Assembly: GCF_000330505.1 (NCBI RefSeq)
Contig: NW_004191878.1
Span: 8,571 to 24,056 of the forward strand
DNA length: 15,486 bases
Reading direction: 5' to 3'
Source: Entamoeba invadens IP1
Lineage: Eukaryota; Evosea; Mastigamoebida; Endamoebidae
Made by a program: the position numbers and the translations under genes. Positions within the stretch are counted from its first letter, which is position 1. Every line of letters starts with the position of its first letter. The notes under the pieces were generated by a model. The model saw only the letters and a program-made list of their open reading frames with translations. It was not told the origin of the DNA and did no database searches. Below, one piece after another: positions 8,556 through 15,486 of the stretch.

Positions 8556-10883
8556 ATGTCTAAATTCCCGACAAAAAGACAACTTAAATTTACCAGAGAA
8601 TGTGTTAAGAACCACACAATGATCTCTGTGTATTTCGAAAAGGAAACGTTTTATTTTTGTTTTTTCTGTTTTCATGTTTTTTCAAGTAAACATGGTGCTA
8701 GTCATTTTGAAGTCATTCACTCTAAAAATATATCTGATCATGTTAAAGACGGCAAAAAACAAATTGTCCTAAGCGACATTGAAAATGGTATGAAATAGCC
8801 ACTAAAGCGGCTGAAAGAAAGATAAACAACGAAAAAGACGTCTTACTTGATTTGGATTTAATTAAAGAGCTTTTTGAGTTAACTGGACTAAATGAATTAA
8901 AAAAGATGCAAAATTTTGAGATTCTTAATATGCCGCAAACTGGAGAGAAAGAAAAAGCAACACAACCAACTGAAAGAACCCCCCAAACACCAAGTTTATT
9001 TAAAAAGAACTTCAAAATATTTTAAAGATTGCGACAAAATTGTACAAAAAAGAAAGTGACACCAAAAACATTACAAACGAAATCAACATTTTTGTTGAAA
9101 ACTATATTAGAAAGAATAAATCAAAACACAAAGAAAGAGAAAGAAAAAATATTTTAGTTTCCCGAGTTGTCAGTGATATCACAGCAATATTTTACACATC
9201 ATTATTCTTTTCAAAAACACAATGTGAAAAAATTAACTCGTTGAATGAGCTTAGTGCCACGTTATTTTTGGGCGACACTTTTGGTGAAGTATACAAAACT
9301 CACACAAGTTTTGCAACAATACAAACTAAAAACCAAATTCAATATTTATCATTTGTTAAAGATTCCGAAAAATGTTTTAAGACTTGCCAAACATTTTCAG
9401 TTATTTTTGATACTACCAGAGTCGCTTTCGATGATGTTGGAGTTTTGATTGTTAGATTTATTTTCCCCGATTTAAAAATAAAGCAAATAACGTGCCAACT
9501 CACAATTGTTGATGATAAAGCAACAAGCGACTTTATAACCTCCTGGACAAAAGACAAACTTTTTGATTTTTCCAAAAACATAGAAAAATGCTATTCCATA
9601 TCATTTGATGGAGCCGCGGTCAACACAGGACGTTTTAATGGTGTATGCAAAAAGTTTGAAACTTCAGTAATGGAAAAAAGAACTGAAAAACAAATACAAG
9701 ATCCAATGTTTTTTAGTGTTTACTGTAACTGCCATAGACTGAATATGTCTGAAAAGGATTTGGTTAACCGTGAGCGGCCAGTTTTTGTTGAAGTTTTTGT
9801 GTTGGTTTTCATCAAACGACACTGCTGCTAAATGGGTCATTTTTACTAAAAAAGAAACCGGGACAAAAAACAAATTACCTTCAATTTGTAAAACAAGATG
9901 GATTTACTACGTAAATATAGTTTTTATCATTAAAACTAATGGTAATTTGGTGCAAAAATTTCTTAATGAAAATAAAAAACTGTTTTTGTCCTGCGTCAAA
10001 AAAGAATATGAAAAACCGGAGCCAAAAAAGAAAAATGTTGAAATGAAATGGTTTGGAGAAAATCCCGAAATTTTTGATGTGACAGAAGAAAAAACTTATT
10101 GCTTTTTGGTGTTTCTTTTGGAGGTTCTTAAACTCCTCAAAAATGCTTGCCAAAATTTCCAAGGAACGTTCTCAAACATCCTCTTTATTCACAAGAGAGT
10201 TGTTGTGATGCAAATGACCATACTGGAGTGGTTGCGCATGATTCACACCTTTGTCTACTTCTTTTTGTATGAATTGACTTTTCTTTTTCAAAGTAAAACA
10301 GTTGCCGAAAAAGAAGAGTTTGCTAAGAGAGTCAACACGTTTTTCCGAGCACTTCTTAATCGACATGACTGACAGGTTTAACCTGGTTACTGGTTTGGAT
10401 GAAACTTCCGATGACGTTCTTGCCTAGGTAATGTCGCTAATTGAAATCCCACAACTCTTTGTCAAGTTTCTTGATCCTAGTTGTTTGGATGAAGACCCCA
10501 AATTTATTCACTTGGGGAATTTGGAGCAAGAACTTAGGAGTTTAGTTATATTAATGGATGAGAAAAAAGAGGAAATTGAAACTCTTTTGTTGAAAAAAAA
10601 AACAAGCTGAAGAAGAAAAACCGAATTTCTTTACAAAACAATACCATGCGAAGTATCACTTGATCTGTTCGACTTTATCACCAACTGGGATGACTTCCCT
10701 TTAATAAGACACATTGTTTGTGTATTCGCATGTGTTGTTCCGACATCATGTGCTGCTGAATCAGTGTTTTCTATTTTAAAGCACTCAATTAAAGTAAACA
10801 CTCCAATGGAAACAGTATTCCCCAAACTTGTCCAAAGCCTTGACCTCAAAACAAAGACTAGAAAGCGCAAGTTTGTGTTATAA
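8556..10883 (+). pseudogene. hAT-superfamily transposase, decayed but nearly full length
   Basis: This is a cut-and-paste transposase of the hAT type. The first frame (8556-8798, ATG start) has a BED-like zinc finger, FCFFC then SHFEVIH (C35, C38, H50, H55). The frame slips near 8790 and again at the A-run near 9003. From about 9022 the catalytic part runs to 9831: Asp in SVIFDTTRVAF (9409-9411), Asp in SISFDGAAVNTGRFNGV (9607-9609), and VYCNCHRLNM with the C-x2-H motif. Another slip near 9770-9820 leads to KTRWIYY, the hAT RW motif, and a helical region to 10372. A further slip near 10364, TAG at 10425-10427 and TGA at 10608-10610 precede the C-terminal dimerisation block with catalytic Glu in VPTSCAAESVFS (10758-10760). 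Reading ends at TAA 10881-10883. All catalytic acids survive, but at least six lesions make it dead as read. Confidence 0.9.
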
Positions 10884-11228
10884 ACACATTGAAAAAGTCA
10901 CACTCGATAACTAGTTGCTCAAGTTGCTTTGAAATAATTGAAGAAATTCTATTTTTCTTTAAATTACAGTAACACGAAAAATTTGTCGCGAAGATTATTA
11001 TAGTAAAAAAATATAATAAAAAAACTAGAAATGTACTAAGATTAAACCCGAATAAAATATTTGATTTTCATCCTTTTATCGGATAATTTTATCCGTTTCA
11101 ATTGATTTTCTTCAATAATAATTTTTTACAATTCCGTTAAAAATGAAATAAGGTGAGTGGAACTAAAAAGAACTCACAAATAAAATGAGCATGAACAACG
11201 TCAGAAGAGATGGAGAGAAAAGGATGAC
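10884..11228. other. Spacer between the hAT and the second pogo-like gene, with two inverted repeats
   Basis: There is no gene here. The spacer holds a 16-bp perfect palindrome (CGGATAATTTTATCCG, 11080-11095) and a looser inverted pair GTGAGT (11153-11158) and ACTCAC (11172-11177). The right end of the hAT element and the left end of the next element should both lie here, but neither was identified with certainty. The frame of the next gene is open from 11184 without an ATG before 11229. Confidence 0.55.
11080..11095. repeat. 16-bp perfect palindrome
   Basis: CGGATAA is followed by TT and then TTATCCG. It is G/C-richer at the arm ends than its surroundings and lies about 135 bases before the 614-codon gene. 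It could be a protein-binding site or part of an element end; no function is claimed. Confidence 0.4.
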
Positions 11229-13073
11229 ATGAAACTAAGGTGTGAGAAAGACTCTTTTATGAGTCAGTTCATTGACTATGCATTTTTGGGAGGGAAAATG
11301 GAGGGAATTGACTGGAGAGGACAAATATACTTAATGAAGTCACTGACTTCATCAGTCCCTTGGGACCGAATTACAAATGATGATTTGGGGAAAGTGTTTG
11401 GAGTAAGTGGTGCGACAATCTCGACGCAGTCAATGCGAATGGAGTTGGAAATGGAGTACGGACCTCGGAAAAATGGGCGACCACCCCTTTTAAACGAGGA
11501 ACAGAAGAAGGAGTTATTGTTGGAAGTGTCTGGTTGTATTGAAAGGGAGCAGGCGGTAACAGTACAGTACTTACAATTCTTCTTGAAGAAACAATTTGGA
11601 GAATGTTTTAAACACGAGGCAATTTTGTATATACTCAAGAAGGAGGGATTCATTTTGAGGTGGGCATTCCCTGACGAAACAAAACGCCTTGAGATACCAA
11701 CACAGAGTTTTGTTGATTATTCTATTGGTCTTTCGAAGACTGTATCGGGTGTCAGGAGGTGCCTTTGTTTCAATCCAGACGAATCTGGATATCAAAAATG
11801 GGCTGACCGCAAAAAGCTCAAAGTCTTGTGGAATAAAGATGATATCAAAGTGCTGAAAGTTGGAGTTCAACGTAATGTCAGAAGAAGCACCTTTATCGCT
11901 TGTATCAGCGGAGAAGGACCAATTCCAGGAATTCTAATCACTCCGACCTCAACTTGTACTCAAACGCTTGTTAGTTCTGGGCTTATTGGCCATGTACTTT
12001 TAACAAAAACAGAGACCGGATTCATAAACAAATCAATTTTTATGGATTGGGTCTTTTCCGTGTTTATCCCGAAAATTTACGAGAAACGAATGGAACTCGG
12101 AGTTGGTTTTTATGAAAAAGCTGTTTTGCTTATTGATTCGTGTTCTTGCCATGATGTTGAAGAGCTAAGGAAAGTGCTTGAGGTCCACAACATCATTTTG
12201 GTGCCTCTTGTTCCGCACGCATCCCATGTTCTTCAACCTTTGGACATTGGGGTGTTTGCGGTTCAAAAAGGTATTATCCGAAATGCTCAGGTTGTAGAGG
12301 AGAAAGAGGACAAAGAGGATATGCATGATTCTCTTGGAGGAAATGAAAAGAAAGACAAAGGTGAAGGAATTGATGGTGAGGAATGGATGAATGAAAATTG
12401 GGAAAAAGAGGAAAGTGAAGTGAAAGTGAATCGATTTGAAAAGTACCAAATTGAGATACTGACCGCCTTCCACAAGTCGACTTCAATTGTATCGTGCTCT
12501 TCGGCTTTTAAGGGTGCGGGTATAACATTCAAATACGACTCGGAAAAGAAAAAGTACTTTTGTCAAATTAATCCCTTCAAGTGTAAAAGATTGAGGGAAG
12601 AATTCCCTCTCCTTTTCAAGGATCTGAATTTTATTTCCTTTTTTAGTTCAATAACTCCAATAAAACTAAAAAGAAGGTTTAAATATGAAGACCTTCCAAC
12701 TCCTAGGGTTTCTATAACAGCTATTAAAGTCTGTGAACTGCGAAAAAAACAGACTCATCAAACAAACGATCTAAACATCGACGACGAAGTACAATTGTTG
12801 TTAGACTGCGAAGTCGACGAACAAATCAACCAAGAAAGTCTGTCTAAAATACGTTTGTATTTGAAGCCCGAACCCCCCAAACCCAAATCTACAAGAGGAA
12901 GGAAAAAAGGCAGTAAGAACAAGACTCCTGAAGAAAAATCAATATTAGAAAAGAAACCAAAACCCCAAGAGGTCGACCCCGAAAAGCAAATTAACTCATT
13001 TTTTGTTATTCCCTTTTGTTATTCCCTTTTGTTATTCATTTTTGTTATATATAACATAATAATAACATTTTGA
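11229..13073 (+). CDS. Second pogo/Tigger-like DDE transposase, 614 aa
   Basis: This transposase is of the same broad class as the one at 3822-5369 but clearly another family. An N-terminal helix-turn-helix region (about 30-140) contains the linker NGRPPLL with the GRP motif (83-85). The DDE_1 core has Asp184 in FNPDESGYQ, Asp303 in VLLIDSCSCH and Asp339 in VPHASHVLQPLDIGVF, with 35 residues between the last two (DD35D). Residues 355-400 form a highly charged Glu/Lys-rich insert. An AT-hook-like RGRKKGSKNK (556-565) lies near the end and probably adds DNA binding. Residues 591-614 form a purely hydrophobic tail encoded by a 13-bp tandem repeat, unusual for a nuclear protein and possibly a slippage-made extension. 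There are no stops or frameshifts. The start at 11229 is the first ATG in frame. Terminal repeats were not found with certainty. Confidence 0.92.
   Translation: MKLRCEKDSFMSQFIDYAFLGGKMEGIDWRGQIYLMKSLTSSVPWDRITNDDLGKVFGVSGATISTQSMRMELEMEYGPRKNGRPPLLNEEQKKELLLEVSGCIEREQAVTVQYLQFFLKKQFGECFKHEAILYILKKEGFILRWAFPDETKRLEIPTQSFVDYSIGLSKTVSGVRRCLCFNPDESGYQKWADRKKLKVLWNKDDIKVLKVGVQRNVRRSTFIACISGEGPIPGILITPTSTCTQTLVSSGLIGHVLLTKTETGFINKSIFMDWVFSVFIPKIYEKRMELGVGFYEKAVLLIDSCSCHDVEELRKVLEVHNIILVPLVPHASHVLQPLDIGVFAVQKGIIRNAQVVEEKEDKEDMHDSLGGNEKKDKGEGIDGEEWMNENWEKEESEVKVNRFEKYQIEILTAFHKSTSIVSCSSAFKGAGITFKYDSEKKKYFCQINPFKCKRLREEFPLLFKDLNFISFFSSITPIKLKRRFKYEDLPTPRVSITAIKVCELRKKQTHQTNDLNIDDEVQLLLDCEVDEQINQESLSKIRLYLKPEPPKPKSTRGRKKGSKNKTPEEKSILEKKPKPQEVDPEKQINSFFVIPFCYSLLLFIFVIYNIIITF
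13001..13052. repeat. 13-bp tandem repeat across the 3' end of the transposase gene
   Basis: There are four adjacent units starting at 13001, 13014, 13027 and 13040. The first two are TTTTGTTATTCCC, the third ends in CAT and the fourth diverges after TTTTGTTAT. Since 13 is not a multiple of three, each unit is read in a new frame, giving the hydrophobic tail of the 614-aa protein. A short palindrome, GTTATATATAAC, overlaps the last unit and extends past it at 13044-13055. Confidence 0.85.
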
Positions 13074-14248
13074 TGAAAAATACCAATTAATTTATTCGTT
13101 TTTTTTTTCAAGTAGGTTTTTTCGAACAAGACACCTTTTTGTTATGACTGTAAAATCTTATTTTTTAATTGTTTTTCTATTAAATTTAATATTCAATAAA
13201 TTATAACTTTTTTATTTTAAAAATAATACCGAAAGTTGAGTTCTTTTGAACTGTTTCAGAATAAACGAGGAACGACAAAAAAGTCAACTCCCTTTTTCTT
13301 TGGGGCAAAATTTCAAATCTGGTAATGCTCTAAATCTTAAAAATGTCACTTTAAACTTTTAATTCTTTTCAAAACGCGTTTTTTACCAAGTTATTGTAAA
13401 ATTAATGGTTTGGTTTTTATTTTTTTGTAGGTTAACTTTTTCACTATAAAAAGATGGTTTGAAAACTTTAAACATAAAAACAAAGTAAGAAATAAACAGG
13501 TTGATCAATAATGTGTACTGAAAACGTTGAAGTTCTGAAATTAAAGAAGCGTTGCTGTATGTTTACTGTTATAATACTATTGCAATGTAACAAGCTTGGT
13601 CAACAGAGAGAAATGTAGTTTTGCCATGAAAAAGACCATCTTTATTCATCTTTAGAGTTCTCGTGCTTGGTCATTTCTGAAAGTCACTTTTCCTTTATTT
13701 ATGGCTGATAAAACAATCAGGAAGCAGTCTAGTGCTTGTTAGATTGTTGTTGGATGTCTTCATTAAAAGCTGTTGTTGTTTATTCAATCTTTATTATTCT
13801 TTTCTTTAACATCATTTTGAACTCATAATTACATCTAAACTCCTTTTTATAACAAGCCTTTCGATCAATCCATAATTAGCCTTTAAAAAACGATCGACAT
13901 TCGTTATTTTTGGCTTTACCATTCTATTTTTCAACACTGCCCCGATTCCCTTCATTGATTTTGTTGTTATATTTAATTTTAGTTTTCAAACAAATAACAT
14001 TTTTTCATCTAAATATTTTGTTATCAGATAATCGACATTTGGCTTTGCTCACTTTTTTACTCAACCAAAATATAATTGTGTCATGAAAAAGAAAATCAAT
14101 AAAATTATTATTTTTCTTTTGTCTCTTGTTTTTATTTGTTTTTTGTTTTCTCGACGATTTTGAGAAAATAAAACCTAAACCTATGTGTTCGGTCCCCCTA
14201 AAACTGGAGACCGTGGTTCTTTTTGATTTGGAAAAAGAAAAACATAAT
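13074..14248. other. Long stretch without an assignable gene
   Basis: A/T-rich DNA follows the transposase stop. A 14-bp palindrome with a four-T centre (AGTTC and GAACT) is at 13239-13252. The patch 13500-13990 is less A/T-rich and shows short open frames on both strands. The plus strand reads 35 codons from an ATG at 13511 to TAG 13616-13618, then stays open to a TGA near 13705. The minus strand has a 47-codon ORF at 13812-13955. None matches a family that I recognise, so this may be a further decayed gene or chance. Confidence 0.45.
13812..13955 (-). CDS. Small unassigned ORF, 47 aa, possibly a gene remnant
   Basis: The frame begins with ATG (MKGIGAVLKNRMVKPKIT) and ends at TGA 13814-13812; it is open for about ten codons further upstream without another ATG. 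The product is basic and looks helical in its second half (FLKANYGLIERLVIKR). No domain is recognised. Its amino-acid make-up is more protein-like than most random frames in this A/T-rich DNA, which is the only reason to list it. Chance is a real alternative. Confidence 0.15.
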   Translation of the reverse strand: MKGIGAVLKNRMVKPKITNVDRFLKANYGLIERLVIKRSLDVIMSSK

Positions 14249-14404
14249 ATGAAAAAGAAAATGTTATTGGTATATTTATTAATGTTCTATTTAAAGATTT
14301 ACATTTTTTGTGGAAGATTTAGCGATTATTTAGAAGATCCTGAGGTGAACAACGTTTGTGGACTGAACAATGTTATCCGACTGACTCTAATTGGGAAAAA
14401 ATAA
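14249..14404 (+). CDS. Small unassigned ORF with a signal-peptide-like start
   Basis: From the ATG at 14249 the product would be 51 aa. It begins with three Lys and a hydrophobic run (MLLVYLLMFYL), as a secretory signal would, then has an acidic middle (DYLEDPEVNN) and stops at TAA 14402-14404. The same frame is open further upstream to 14126 without a signal-like start. No family is recognised. Hydrophobic runs arise easily from T-rich DNA, so this may be noise. Confidence 0.17.
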   Translation: MKKKMLLVYLLMFYLKIYIFCGRFSDYLEDPEVNNVCGLNNVIRLTLIGKK

Positions 14405-14685
14405 ATGGGAGTAGTTTAAGATAGATTTACCCAAATCACAAATTTGAAACTTATAACAATAACATCGCCAAAAATACGATTAAGTGAAAACGTGGATACA
14501 ACATCCCTAAAAATTGAAATAATAAATATTTTGAATCAAAAATTAGTTTAAACAGTATTGGACAAAATCGGGTGTTTGCTCAAAACATACTCCTTAGCTT
14601 TTGCATTTTTAAAAAACCCAGTCTTTTTTCAAGCTTTTTTGCCCAAAAGTGCATTTCTCTTTACCAACTTATTTTTCTTTAAGTA
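14405..14685. other. Non-coding spacer before the single terminal repeat
   Basis: There is no coding frame of note. The 13-mer CCCAAAAGTGCAT at 14642-14654 is the reverse complement of a stretch just inside the pogo element at about 3208-3220; whether this is shared ancestry or chance is open. The TA before the single repeat is at 14684-14685. Confidence 0.4.
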
Positions 14686-14705
14686 TAGGGGTGTGATAAA
14701 ATGGT
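14686..14705 (+). repeat. Single terminal repeat related to the pogo element ends
   Basis: TAGGGGTGTGATAAA is identical to the first 15 bases of the 3076 and 6454 termini. The next five match at four positions (ATGGT against GTGGT). A TA precedes it, as at a pogo insertion. Orientation is that of a left end, so its element would extend rightwards; no inverted partner is present before 15486. Beyond about 20 bp the sequence differs from the complete element, pointing to a related family rather than another copy. Confidence 0.7.
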
Positions 14706-15486
14706 AACTACCCAAAAAATGGTTACTGTCAGTGTAGAACTTCTTTTTTGTAAAAATGAAAAACATTTTATTTAACAAAATTAAAATGGAAATTGAAAAT
14801 GAAAAAGTGGACTTTTGGGTTCAGTGAATAAATTTTTTGATTTGAATAAGTAAAAATAGATGGAGTGTGTGTAAAATATCAAACCATAATTGAATTAACA
14901 ATTAATTATATTTATATTATTAATTTTATAAGGTAATAAACCATAATTAATAATTGAGTCAAATTATAAAACTCCTGCTCAAATTGAAAACGTTTGTGCC
15001 AATGTCGTGTTCAGTTTATGCGCCCTTTGGTATCGACTTATCAAAGGGCGATACCTTTCTGACTTTTTTATTATTGCGGACTTGTTCTTGTTATAATGTC
15101 TACTTGTTAATACATATTATATATAATATTTTTGAATTAATGGAAATACAAACTTAAATGTTTAAGTTGTTATTGTTATTTTGTGTCACTTAACTTAAAT
15201 GGCAGTCCATTTGCCGTATTATTTTAACACCAATTTGGAGTTTTAATATTCATAACTCGTGTTTTAGGTTCATAAGTTTTAATTTGTTTATTGGTTTAAT
15301 TTAGTTATTTATTAATAACGTATTGTTTAATTATTTGAACTTTTAACTAAAACTCTATAATAAATAAAACAATAAATTGATTGGTTTTATTATAATATTT
15401 TAAATTATATAATAATCGTTTATAATTTTAATTTAATTTAAATGTTATTTTTCGATATACTATATAATAATAACAATATTATATAA
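14706..15486. other. A/T-rich right end of the window, no gene seen
   Basis: If the repeat at 14686 is a left end, this is the inside of a second, possibly non-autonomous element running off the window. A 67-codon plus-strand frame at 14954-15157 has no ATG at its start and no recognisable domain. From 15160 on the sequence is nearly pure A/T with runs of ATAATAA. Confidence 0.45.
15021..15055. repeat. Interlocked inverted repeats in a GC-richer island
   Basis: CGCCCTTTG (15021-15029) pairs with CAAAGGGCG (15042-15050), and GGTATCG (15029-15035) pairs with CGATACC (15049-15055). The order is arm a, arm b, a', b', so the two hairpins overlap and cannot form nested together. The block stands out by its G/C content from the surrounding A/T-rich DNA. 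Function is unknown. Confidence 0.7.

Noticed and set aside
14954..15157. 67-codon ORF at the right end
   Set aside because: It has no ATG at its start and no recognisable domain, and it overlaps the interlocked inverted repeat; composition alone can explain it.

Overview
The window is AT-rich eukaryotic DNA packed with DNA transposons. It holds remnants or copies of four class II transposon genes, one decayed host-type gene, and long stretches of low-complexity A/T sequence. Intronless transposase ORFs, the standard stop codons, and MULE, hAT and two pogo/Tigger-like (Tc1/mariner superfamily) elements side by side would fit an Entamoeba-type amoebozoan such as E. invadens. That assignment is inference from composition and transposon mix; no species-specific marker was seen.

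Layout, left to right. (1) 3-2168, + strand: a broken Mutator-like (MULE) transposase with N-terminal region, catalytic domain, SWIM zinc finger and C-terminal CCHC zinc knuckle, interrupted by frameshifts and stops; its left end lies outside the window. (2) 3076-6454: a complete-looking pogo-type transposon with 52-bp perfect terminal inverted repeats, a TA on each side and one uninterrupted 515-codon transposase (3822-5369, - strand) with all three catalytic Asp. (3) 7401-8301, - strand: a heavily decayed HSP70 pseudogene that lacks about 100 codons in the middle and carries several stops and frameshifts. It is visible only when frames are stitched together. (4) 8556-10883, + strand: a decayed hAT transposase with BED-like finger, RNase-H-like core and C-terminal dimerisation domain. 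(5) 11229-13073, + strand: a second, different pogo/Tigger-like transposase, intact at 614 codons, ending in a hydrophobic tail encoded by a 13-bp tandem repeat. (6) 13074-15486: mostly A/T-rich DNA with a few unassigned short ORFs, a single terminal repeat at 14686 related to that of element 2, and an interlocked inverted repeat at 15021-15055.

No gene here appears to cooperate with another. The window reads as serial insertion of unrelated transposons into gene-poor DNA, with differing decay: the two pogo-like genes are open, while the MULE, hAT and HSP70 copies are dead as read. Some frameshifts sit in A-runs and could be sequencing errors, but catalytic substitutions, in-frame stops and the large HSP70 deletion cannot be explained that way. 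No RNA genes, CRISPR arrays or prokaryotic-style operons were seen.
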